Made by a program: the position numbers and the translations under genes
Shown here: piece by piece, positions 12,439 through 18,952 of the stretch
How positions within the stretch are numbered: position 1 is the first letter of the stretch
Layout: each line of letters begins with the position of its first letter
Notes under the pieces: generated by a model
Seen by the model: the letters and a program-made list of their open reading frames with translations, nothing else
What the model was told of the DNA's origin: nothing
Database searches by the model: none
Source: a virus
DNA: 29,527 nucleotides
IMG/VR virus record: IMGVR_UViG_3300046804_000856
Coordinates: 1 to 29,527 of that record
Reading direction: 5' to 3' (one strand)

Positions 12439-13135
12439 TCCGCGGCAACGTGGCGCTGAACGGGGTGGAATTCGCCGATATTTGGATACGGTGAAACCCG
12501 AGGAATATGTGCCGGATTTGGGCGAGGTTGATCCGCGGACAATTTCGCTGCAAGGGTTGGCGGATCTATATGGCAGCGACAAGGGTTCGATCAAACACAA
12601 TTACACCAACATTTATGTGCCGTTGTTGCAGGAGCTCGGCGTTAAAGATCGATGGACGCACCCGCTACGCATTGCCGAGATTGGGGTGGCGTGTGGGGCT
12701 AGTTTGCGCATGTGGGCGAATCATTTGCCCGCGGCCAGCATCGAGGGGTTTGACATACAACCCGAGTGCGGCGCGCTTTGCCAGGATCTCGCCAACGTCA
12801 AAATCTTTACGAAAGATCCGCGGGAAATCGACCGCGGCTCTGAGTTTGACCTGGTGATTGACGATGGCAGCCATATTGCCGAGGACATTCTCGGGGTGTT
12901 TGCCCATTGCTGGCGCTGGGTTAAACCAGGAGGTTTTTATGTGATCGAGGACATGGCGTGTACGTACAACGACGCCTATCGCGACAAGTTCAACAAACAT
13001 TTTGGCAAAAACCTTATCAACGACCGCAATTTGATGCTGAAAATGTGGGACGCGTTGACCAGGGAGATCGATGGCGGCGTTGGTGCATTTACCGAAATGC
13101 GGTATCACCGGCAAATGTGGATTTTCAAACGATGA
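12431..13135 (+). CDS. class I SAM-dependent methyltransferase
   Basis: 234 residues from ATG 12431, preceded by AGGTGA; a GTG at 12422 is an alternative. Motifs: LADLYGSDKGS, typical of the sugar/natural-product methyltransferase group; LRIAEIGVACGASLRMWANHLP (motif I, SAM binding); GFDIQPECG (acidic end of strand 2); FDLVIDDGSHI (motif IV) and WVKPGGFYVIEDM (strand 5 region). It resembles enzymes that methylate glycans or small molecules more than DNA methylases: no DPPY or PCQ motif is present. Together with the glycosyltransferase and second methyltransferase nearby it may alter a surface polysaccharide or a virion or DNA glycan; substrate unknown. Confidence 0.75.
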   Translation: MNDPRQRGAERGGIRRYLDTVKPEEYVPDLGEVDPRTISLQGLADLYGSDKGSIKHNYTNIYVPLLQELGVKDRWTHPLRIAEIGVACGASLRMWANHLPAASIEGFDIQPECGALCQDLANVKIFTKDPREIDRGSEFDLVIDDGSHIAEDILGVFAHCWRWVKPGGFYVIEDMACTYNDAYRDKFNKHFGKNLINDRNLMLKMWDALTREIDGGVGAFTEMRYHRQMWIFKR

Positions 13136-13455
13136 GATGGGCCGCCCGGCGCGACGGCAACGACACGATTATTGGCGAAGCGCTGAAAGCCGCGGGATTC
13201 ACGGTGCTGGATTTTGCCAAAGCCGGCAGCGGCATTCCCGATCGGTTGGTCACGCGCGCGCTGCCCGATGGGACACTTTGGATTTGCTGGGTGGAGATCA
13301 AAACCGATAAGGGCCGGTTACGCTTAGGGCAACAAGAATTCGAGGCGATTTTTGCGCCTAGGAACGAGTTTTACGTTGCTCGAGATGCGGAGCTAACGGT
13401 GCGTGAATTAATGGAACGCTACACCGCGGCAATTAGGCCAGAGCTTGCGCGCTAA
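13132..13455 (+). CDS. VRR-NUC-like PD-(D/E)XK nuclease
   Basis: 107 residues from ATG 13132, overlapping the methyltransferase stop (ATGA). Longer frames to 12958 lie inside the methyltransferase. Motifs: RRDGNDTIIGEALKAAGF with the helix Glu, GSGIPDRLV with the catalytic Asp, WVEIKTDKGRL with the E-x-K pair, and QQEFEAI downstream. This is the compact VRR-NUC layout found in phage Holliday-junction or flap-processing nucleases. It overlaps the convergent glycosyltransferase gene by 23 bases at the 3' end. Likely partner of replication or packaging clean-up. Confidence 0.8.
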   Translation: MRWAARRDGNDTIIGEALKAAGFTVLDFAKAGSGIPDRLVTRALPDGTLWICWVEIKTDKGRLRLGQQEFEAIFAPRNEFYVARDAELTVRELMERYTAAIRPELAR

Positions 13456-14113
13456 ACATCAGCGCTTTGCGCTTGCCTTTGTAGTGCATGATCGCAGGAT
13501 TCGGATGCGTGTCCAGATGCTCCGGCAAGCAGGCATACACATGCTCGGGCAAATGCGCTACGCAAAAGCTCGGCATGCTATTGACGTACTCGCGCAGCAC
13601 TTCCTGGTCGCCGTACCAGGCTTTGTATTTCTCGGGCAACGCCTGGTAACGCTCGGCCAATTCCACCCAGGGTTTGGCATTCGGCGTGATGGTGGCGCAA
13701 CCGACATACGGGTACACCTGGTCGAGCGTTTTATTGGCGTGCTCGGTGTACTGATAGCCGCGCTGCGCAACGTTAAAAATCGCATCACGCTGAAACGATC
13801 GCCGGCAAACCGCAATCGTAGCCTCCTGCAACAACATGGCCGGCAGGATCGGCTTGCGCACGATCATGTCGGTATCCATGTAAAGCGCAGGCTGCTGCAG
13901 CTGCAGATTGGCAAATGCTTGGGTGCGCCACAACATCAGCTGCGCCGGATCACCTATCGTCGGATGCGTCCAGGTTACGCCTGGCACCGAGGGCGTTTGG
14001 TGGTCGGTGACCTGGATGATTTCGGCGCCAGGGTTGTGTTTAGAAACTGACGCCACCATTGCGGTTGGCATCGTTAAATCGGCGCCAACGTGGAAAAAAA
14101 CGAAAGTAGACAT
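13433..14113 (-). CDS. glycosyltransferase-like protein
   Basis: 226 residues, starting MSTFVFFHVGADLTMPTAMV. YMDTDMIV (about 78-85) supplies the DxD motif of GT-A folds, FNVAQRGY and VGCATITPNA follow, WYGDQEVLREY resembles the GDQ motif of GT8-like enzymes, and HYKGKRK closes the fold. The pattern fits a sugar-nucleotide-dependent transferase. It reads leftward, alone, and its promoter (14121-14148) carries an operator-like dyad. It overlaps the VRR-NUC gene tail-to-tail. Likely to modify host envelope glycans or phage components; substrate unknown. Confidence 0.72.
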   Translation of the reverse strand: MSTFVFFHVGADLTMPTAMVASVSKHNPGAEIIQVTDHQTPSVPGVTWTHPTIGDPAQLMLWRTQAFANLQLQQPALYMDTDMIVRKPILPAMLLQEATIAVCRRSFQRDAIFNVAQRGYQYTEHANKTLDQVYPYVGCATITPNAKPWVELAERYQALPEKYKAWYGDQEVLREYVNSMPSFCVAHLPEHVYACLPEHLDTHPNPAIMHYKGKRKALMFSAQALA

Positions 14114-14120
14114 AGGAGCA

Positions 14121-14148
14121 AATTTACCATGGTTAATTTAAGCCGCAA
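14121..14148 (-). promoter_or_regulatory. glycosyltransferase promoter with operator-like dyad
   Basis: Leftward -35 TTGCGG (14143-14148), 16-bp spacer, -10 TAAATT (14121-14126). The dyad TTTACCATGGTTAA (14123-14136) overlaps it and also covers the ATG (14129) of the divergent methyltransferase. Expected start is next to ATG 14113, so the message may be leaderless; no Shine-Dalgarno is seen on this strand. Confidence 0.5.
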
Positions 14149-14764
14149 GCGCCTCAGCCGCGTAATCTGGGAAACGATCCTCGAGGGCTCGGTCAGTCAT
14201 TCCAAAATGCAATGGGTTGAACAGCTCAACATGCTCGAGGCATTGCGCGCCCAGGCAGCTGCGCCCACCGGCAGTATTTCCCTGGCATCGTTTTGGTGTT
14301 TGTACGCCGCAGTTCAGTTATTTAAGCCCAAACGGGTGGCCGAGGTAGGCACGTTTATCGGCAAGAGCACGTTGGCCCTGGCCTCAAGCGGCGCCGAGGT
14401 CCATACATGCGATCACAGCAACAACATCAAACTGCCGTTTAAAGTGACGCAATACCCGATGACCTCAAGCACCGAGATGTTTGCGCAAATGCAACCTGGC
14501 ATCGATCTGTTGTTTCTGGACGGCCGGCTACAAAAAGACGATTTGCAATACATTGGCCGGCTGTTACATGCCAGCTCGATCGTTGCCCTGGATGATTTCG
14601 AGGGAATTGAGAAAGGCGTGGCCAATGCCCAGCGGTTTACTTATCACGGCGCCATGCTGGTGTACCCGGCGGAACGTGAGCTGCTTGAGCGCCATGGGTT
14701 GCCGGATGAGAGCACGATCGCGCTGATTTTGCCGCATAACTTGGTATCATTGACGAACCAATAA
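14129..14764 (+). CDS. class I SAM-dependent methyltransferase
   Basis: 211 residues from ATG 14129 (MVNLSRKRLSRVIWETI), with AGGAGC 10 bases ahead; a frame starting at 14090 lies within the neighbour. Motifs: RVAEVGTFIGKSTLALAS (motif I), HTCDHSN after strand 2, IDLLFLDGRLQKDD (motif IV) and SIVALDDFEG. The GTFIGKSTLALA pattern resembles the O-methyltransferase / Methyltransf_24 group. It is divergent from the glycosyltransferase with only 15 bases between starts, so the pair is probably co-regulated. Substrate unknown, glycan or surface molecule likely. Confidence 0.72.
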   Translation: MVNLSRKRLSRVIWETILEGSVSHSKMQWVEQLNMLEALRAQAAAPTGSISLASFWCLYAAVQLFKPKRVAEVGTFIGKSTLALASSGAEVHTCDHSNNIKLPFKVTQYPMTSSTEMFAQMQPGIDLLFLDGRLQKDDLQYIGRLLHASSIVALDDFEGIEKGVANAQRFTYHGAMLVYPAERELLERHGLPDESTIALILPHNLVSLTNQ

Positions 14765-14805
14765 CGCGGCAGTAGGCTCACAACGAACCGCAAATTAGGT
14801 GCCCA

Positions 14806-15177
14806 ATGGCTAATCACAAAACCGCTGCCGAATTTGTCGGCGTGTTGTTACATAGCAGCACGGCCACTCATTTTTTGCATTTGCAAACCGCCAGTTACGC
14901 AGCCCACAAGGCGCTCGGTAGTTATTACGAATCGATTATCGATTTAGCCGACAAATACGCAGAGGCTTACCAGGGACATTTCGGCATTATTCCGCTGAAC
15001 GATTACCCCGATGGGTTCAAAGTCCAGGCTGATGCGGCCAAATACGCAAACAGTCTATTAACTTTTGTGAAGGGCATCCGCAAGGAATTGCCGCCCGAAA
15101 CAGATCTACAAAACATCATCGATGAGATCGTCGGCGAGATCAGCGCGCTGATTTATAAGCTCGAGCGATTCAAATAA
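14806..15177 (+). CDS. DUF5856-like helical protein
   Basis: 123 residues. Motifs KTAAEFVGVLLHSSTATHFLHLQTASYAAHKALGSYYE (5-42) and ADKYAEAYQGHFGI fit a conserved phage family with a Dps/ferritin-like four-helix look, labelled DUF5856 as I recall it. Whether it binds metal or DNA is not shown; His and Glu are present in helical positions. First gene of the long rightward late stretch; its stop overlaps the next start (TAATG). Confidence 0.65.
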   Translation: MANHKTAAEFVGVLLHSSTATHFLHLQTASYAAHKALGSYYESIIDLADKYAEAYQGHFGIIPLNDYPDGFKVQADAAKYANSLLTFVKGIRKELPPETDLQNIIDEIVGEISALIYKLERFK

Positions 15178-16220
15178 TGGGCAGGCGCGAGGAGATTGCC
15201 GCGGCTCTCCAGCGCATGACGAGCCTGGACCAACCGCAAGATCAAACCGGCGGCGAGATCGCGGCAGATATTGCCCTGGGGTTTACGCCGCTCGCAGTTC
15301 CGCAAAGCGCGCGCGACCTGGAACGCGCCAGGCGCCAGGGCGACAAGCTCGGCATGTTGTTGGCCGGTGTTGGCATGGTGCCGGTGGTGGGTGGGCTGAT
15401 GAAAGGCGGCAAAACAGCCGTTAAAGCCATCGACAAAGCAATTGAAGCGCGGTTTTTTGATCGGTTAACTAAGGATTTTGAGGGATTAAAAGCCGAATAC
15501 GCTGCGATTCCCGAAACCAAGGGCGGCAAAGTGCTCAACACGGATGCAGCCCGAGAGCTGTCACCCGACTACCTGGCCGATCGCACCCGATCTGCAGACG
15601 TACATGAGCCCTCGAGCGCATTCATCAAGCGCGTATTTGCCGAGCGGTTGGCACAACCGACGCCAGCAGGGAAAGATCCCGTAGTGATATTTACCGCAGG
15701 AGGAACGGGCGCCGGCAAAACCTCGGGCTTAAAGGGCTTACGGGAAACCGATCCTAGGATCGACCGCGCGGAGCTCGAGTACGACACCAACATGAACAAA
15801 TTTAGCTCGGCGAAAAAGAAAATCGACGAGGTGCTTAAAAGTGGCCGCCAGGCCCAGGTGTATTTCACCTATCGCAACCCGGTTGAAGCCTTGGATCAAG
15901 GCGCCTTGACGCGCGCCATGGACCAGGAGGCCGAATTCGGCAGCGGGCGCACGGTTCCTTTATCCGAGCATTTGAACACCCATATCGGCTCCAGGGACGT
16001 TATGGAGAAGCTGCAGAAAGAGTACGGCGACAATCCTAACTTCCGCTTAACGGTCATTGACAACAGCCGCGGCCGAGGCAACGCCGTGCTGTCATCACTG
16101 GATAATTTGCCCAAATTAGACGAAAATAAGGTGCGAGATGAATTACGACAAACCCTCGAAAAAGCCAGAGCCGAGAAAAGAATCTCTGAGAAGGTCTATC
16201 GAGGCTTTGCAGCGTACTAA
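15177..16220 (+). CDS. zeta-toxin-like P-loop protein
   Basis: 347 residues. Residues 1-95 form a Gly-rich, partly hydrophobic region (DIALGFTPLAVPQSARDLE, LLAGVGMVPVVGGLMKGG) of the kind seen in phage structural or ejection proteins. The second part has LNTDAARELSPDY (120-132), VHEPSSAFIKRVFAERL (142-158) and VVIFTAGGTGAGKTSG (169-184) with Walker A at 175-182, the layout of zeta-toxin/AAA phage proteins. Zeta kinases phosphorylate UDP-GlcNAc; here the activity is unproven. No antitoxin gene is adjacent. Start ATG 15177 shares a base with the preceding TAA. The N-terminal region suggests it might be packaged in the virion, an inference. Confidence 0.65.
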   Translation: MGRREEIAAALQRMTSLDQPQDQTGGEIAADIALGFTPLAVPQSARDLERARRQGDKLGMLLAGVGMVPVVGGLMKGGKTAVKAIDKAIEARFFDRLTKDFEGLKAEYAAIPETKGGKVLNTDAARELSPDYLADRTRSADVHEPSSAFIKRVFAERLAQPTPAGKDPVVIFTAGGTGAGKTSGLKGLRETDPRIDRAELEYDTNMNKFSSAKKKIDEVLKSGRQAQVYFTYRNPVEALDQGALTRAMDQEAEFGSGRTVPLSEHLNTHIGSRDVMEKLQKEYGDNPNFRLTVIDNSRGRGNAVLSSLDNLPKLDENKVRDELRQTLEKARAEKRISEKVYRGFAAY

Positions 16221-16311
16221 GGCACAACATTGGGGTGAGGCCAATAACATGGACCAATCCCTGGTTGATGCTTTAAACCGAGCTGCGTTAGGCAATAGAC
16301 CAGGGCGCTGA
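16138..16311 (+). CDS. small overlapping hypothetical ORF
   Basis: 57 residues from ATG 16138 with AAGGTG upstream, overlapping the 3' end of the zeta-like gene by 83 bases in another frame. The start reads MNYDKPSKKPEPRKESL, basic; the end is MDQSLVDALNRAALGNRPGR. A shorter version from ATG 16249 (20 residues) is also possible. It ends one base before the next gene's ATG, which supports translation of at least the 3' part. Confidence 0.35.
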   Translation: MNYDKPSKKPEPRKESLRRSIEALQRTKAQHWGEANNMDQSLVDALNRAALGNRPGR

Positions 16312-16312
16312 T

Positions 16313-16480
16313 ATGCCAAGCACCAGCGACAAACAACGTCGATTCATGGCCGCCGCCGCACATGATCCTAAGTTCGCCAAACGCGCCGGCATTCCTCAAT
16401 CGGTGGCCCAAGACTTCAACCAGGCCGACAAAGGCAAGAAACTTGCAGAAGCCATGAAACGGATGCCGAAGAAGGAATGA
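16313..16480 (+). CDS. conserved 55-aa phage protein
   Basis: MPSTSDKQRRFMAAAAHDP, then KFAKRAGIPQSVAQDF, NQADKGKK and a basic helical end. The KQRRFMAAAA pattern is frequent in small basic phage proteins just ahead of terminase genes. Function unknown. Start ATG 16313 lies one base after the stop of the overlapping small ORF. Confidence 0.7.
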   Translation: MPSTSDKQRRFMAAAAHDPKFAKRAGIPQSVAQDFNQADKGKKLAEAMKRMPKKE

Positions 16481-16489
16481 CGCATGCGT

Positions 16490-16579
16490 GTCTCCCGCGA
16501 GGTCATTTTTATATTGGGAGACTGCACACGATACGTCCGTGCCTCGCACGGTGCGCCCGCCACCAAGGCGTAAGCGGGC
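16490..16579. other. three consecutive hairpins upstream of terminase genes
   Basis: In the 142-bp gap before the small terminase gene: GTCTCCC (16490-16496) with GGGAGAC (16516-16522), 19-nt AT-rich loop; CCGTGC-CTC-GCACGG (16537-16551); and GCCCGC (16555-16560) with GCGGGC (16574-16579). None is followed by a T-run on the plus strand. The position next to terminase makes a packaging site or regulatory RNA plausible. Confidence 0.5.
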
Positions 16580-16622
16580 AGCTGTTCCAGGTATGAATCA
16601 ATAAGGCAATCAGATCAACGAC

Positions 16623-16862
16623 ATGCCCGCGCGCAAAAACACAGTCAAGCTCAGCGAATCCTGGCGGGAACGTATCCGCACAGCCGTCATCCTGCAGCGC
16701 CTCGAGCGGGCAGCCCTGGGCGAAACAGATGTGACCGCGACGCAGCTCAAGGCAGCTGAGATCGTCTTACGCAAAACGCTGCCGGATCTGGCGCGCACTG
16801 AAGTCACCGGCCAGGACGGCGGCCCGCAAGAGCTGGTGATCCGATGGCGCGAACCGAAATAG
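16623..16862 (+). CDS. terS: probable small terminase subunit
   Basis: 79 residues, short for the family. MPARKNTVKLSESWRERIRTAVI, then LERAALGETDVTATQLKAAEIVLRKTLPDLAR and TEVTGQDGG. The TATQLKAAEILLRKTLPDL pattern is usual in small proteins encoded directly before large terminase genes, where they recognise phage DNA. No separate helix-turn-helix is obvious. It overlaps the large subunit gene by 19 bases. Confidence 0.65.
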   Translation: MPARKNTVKLSESWRERIRTAVILQRLERAALGETDVTATQLKAAEIVLRKTLPDLARTEVTGQDGGPQELVIRWREPK

Positions 16863-18190
16863 AGCTGCCCTACGAGCCGCGCCGGCCTTTCCTGGCATTC
16901 CACAACCGCACCCAACGCTGGGCATGCCTGGTCGCGCATCGCCGCGCAGGCAAGACGGTAGCGGCCGTCAACGACATTATCCGAGCAGCTATTACCTACC
17001 AAGGGCCATACGGGCTATTCGCATACATCAGCCCATTCAGATCCCAGGCCAAGAACATTGCCTGGCAATACTTTAAGGATTTTGCTCGGCCGATTATTAA
17101 AGCCACCAACGAGCAAGAGCTGACCATCACCCTGGTCAACGATTCCCAGATCCGCCTATACGGGGCAGACAATGCCGATGCGCTCCGCGGCATGGGCTAC
17201 TCGGGCATTTTCTGTGACGAATACTCGGATTTTAAGCCGAGCGTGTTCGGCAACGTGTTGCGCCCAGCTCTATCAGACAAACAAGGATGGTGCGTGTTCG
17301 CTTCGACGCCGAAGGGACGCAACCAGTTTTACGACATTTACGACACCGCTCAACGGTTACCGCAAGAGTGGTTCCTGCTGCGCTTGCCTGCTTCCACCAG
17401 CGGGCTACTTCCTAGGGGTGAGCTAGAGGCCGCCAGGGCGCAATTGTCCGAGGACCAGTATTTGCAGGAGTACGAGTGTTCGTTTGAAGCGAGCCTTGGC
17501 CTCGGAGCTTTTTACGGGCGAGAAATGCGGTTGGCCGCGGAGCAGGGCCGGATCGTCCAGATTGAGTACGACGCCGAGCTGCCGGTGTATACCGCCTGGG
17601 ATCTGGGTTACCGCGATGACACGGCCATTTGGTTTTACCAGCAGCACCGCGGCGAGATCCGCGTCATCGATTTTTATGCAGTGAGCGGCGCCGATATCCA
17701 CGACATTGCCGAGTTTGTGACCGATAAGCCGTATCGGTACGAGCGGCATTATTTGCCGCATGACGCCAGGGCAAAGTCGCTGCAAACCGGCAAATCGATT
17801 GTTGAACAGCTGGCCGGTTACCTAGATCTGCGCAAGTTAACCGTGGTGCCCGACATTGGGCTGCAGTCTGGCATTCAGGCCGTGCGCATGATTTTGCCGC
17901 GCGTTTGGTTTGACGCGGAAAAATGCCGCGATGGCATCGAAGCGTTACGTCAATACCAGCGCGAGTACGATGAGGACAAAAAAGCGTATCGCCAAAATCC
18001 GCGACACGATTGGACCTCGCACCCTGCTGACGCTTTTCGTATGCTTGCGGTATCATGGCAAGAGCATGGAGACAAGTCCCCGGCACCAGCGGAGCCTAAA
18101 GCTCTGATCGTCGGGCCCGAAAACAAAGTGACGTTGAACGATATGTGGCAAGTCCACGATCGGACGGTGACCAGGAGAGCCCGAATATGA
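16844..18190 (+). CDS. terL: large terminase subunit
   Basis: 448 residues, complete. It packages DNA into the prohead using an ATPase and then cuts it. ATPase: AHRRAGKT (31-38, Walker A), GIFCDEYSDF (121-130, Walker B with the D-E pair), FASTPKGRNQFY (152-163, coupling motif). Nuclease (RNase H-like): AWDLGYRDDT (251-260, first Asp D253), YLPHDARA with D307, and SHPADAFRML (392-401, final Asp D396). ATG 16844 lies within the small subunit gene. The stop overlaps the next start (ATGA). The packaging mode cannot be deduced. Confidence 0.95.
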   Translation: MARTEIELPYEPRRPFLAFHNRTQRWACLVAHRRAGKTVAAVNDIIRAAITYQGPYGLFAYISPFRSQAKNIAWQYFKDFARPIIKATNEQELTITLVNDSQIRLYGADNADALRGMGYSGIFCDEYSDFKPSVFGNVLRPALSDKQGWCVFASTPKGRNQFYDIYDTAQRLPQEWFLLRLPASTSGLLPRGELEAARAQLSEDQYLQEYECSFEASLGLGAFYGREMRLAAEQGRIVQIEYDAELPVYTAWDLGYRDDTAIWFYQQHRGEIRVIDFYAVSGADIHDIAEFVTDKPYRYERHYLPHDARAKSLQTGKSIVEQLAGYLDLRKLTVVPDIGLQSGIQAVRMILPRVWFDAEKCRDGIEALRQYQREYDEDKKAYRQNPRHDWTSHPADAFRMLAVSWQEHGDKSPAPAEPKALIVGPENKVTLNDMWQVHDRTVTRRARI

Positions 18191-18489
18191 GCATTGTTTC
18201 CCCTAATCGTTACCCGTATGAAACAGTCGCGGCCTCGCAAACCGCCCAGGTGCTCGGCGGATCGGGCGCGGTTGGTGACTATCTGCATCGCCTGGTGGTG
18301 ACGGTGACTGCAACTGGCACCAGTACGTTGTCATTGCTGGACAACAGTACGACGGTGCTGACCATGGCAGCTAACACGCCGGTTGGCGTTTACAGCCTCG
18401 AGATCAACGCAGCATCAGCTAGTGGCCCCTGGAAGGTTACGACGGGCGCTGGCGTCACGGTGATGGCGGTCGGCTTCTTCACGGCCTAA
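18187..18489 (+). CDS. small beta-rich phage protein, head region
   Basis: 100 residues from ATG 18187 (MSIVSPNRYPYETVAAS), overlapping the terminase stop. It is all beta-like: HRLVVTVTATGTSTLSLLDN, TVLTMAANTPVGVYSLEIN, VTTGAGVTVMAVGFF. Its position between terminase and portal and its composition suggest a small structural protein. No family named. Confidence 0.6.
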   Translation: MSIVSPNRYPYETVAASQTAQVLGGSGAVGDYLHRLVVTVTATGTSTLSLLDNSTTVLTMAANTPVGVYSLEINAASASGPWKVTTGAGVTVMAVGFFTA

Positions 18490-18659
18490 TGAGAAGCCAC
18501 GGCAAACCTGGGTTGTACGCGAACATTCTTGCCAAGCAAGAGCGGCAGGCGCGTCAACGCCGGGAAGGCAGGACGGTTGAACGCACCCGCAAGCCTGGTG
18601 AGCCTGGCGCGCCAACCGCTGATGCGTTTAAACAATCTGCGAAAACGGCAAAGCAATGA
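18489..18659 (+). CDS. 56-aa basic conserved phage protein
   Basis: MRSHGKPGLYANILAKQERQ, then a basic segment and GAPTADAFKQSAKTAKQ. The KPGLYANI and GAPTADAFKxxAKTAK pattern is common in tiny proteins near terminase and portal genes. ATG shares a base with the preceding TAA, and its TGA overlaps the following ATG. Confidence 0.65.
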   Translation: MRSHGKPGLYANILAKQERQARQRREGRTVERTRKPGEPGAPTADAFKQSAKTAKQ

Positions 18660-18952
18660 CAGCAGCCTGGACGCGATCGGCGGGTAAAAACCCAAAAGGT
18701 GGCCTGAACGCCAAAGGCCGCGCGAGTTATCACCGAGAAACGGGTGGTACGTTAAAACCGCCGGTTAAAACAGGCGACAACCCGCGGCGCGCGTCATTTT
18801 TAGCGCGGATGGGCAACATGCCTGGTCCGATGAAAGAAAACGGCAAGCCGACGCGGTTGGCCCTGGCGCTCAAAGCCTGGGGTGCGAGCAGCAAAGAGGA
18901 CGCGAAGGCCAAAGCTCGAGCGATCAGCGCGCGAAACAAGGGTGACAAGTAA
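18656..18952 (+). CDS. conserved basic phage protein (DUF6321-like)
   Basis: 98 residues, starting MTAAWTRSAGKNPKGGLNAK and continuing GRASYHRETGGTLKPPVKTG, RASFLARMGNMPGPMKENGKPTRLALALKAWGA and a Lys-rich helix. The NPKGGLNAKGRASY and MPGPMKENGKPTR motifs match a conserved phage family that I recall as DUF6321. Strongly basic, possibly DNA-contacting or a prohead component. TAATG overlap with the portal gene. Confidence 0.7.
   Translation: MTAAWTRSAGKNPKGGLNAKGRASYHRETGGTLKPPVKTGDNPRRASFLARMGNMPGPMKENGKPTRLALALKAWGASSKEDAKAKARAISARNKGDK

Noticed and set aside
14750-14778. Possible late promoter TTGACG, 17-bp spacer, TAGGCT before the DUF5856-like gene.
   Set aside because: The -10 is poor (three of six consensus bases) and no operator or other support is present.
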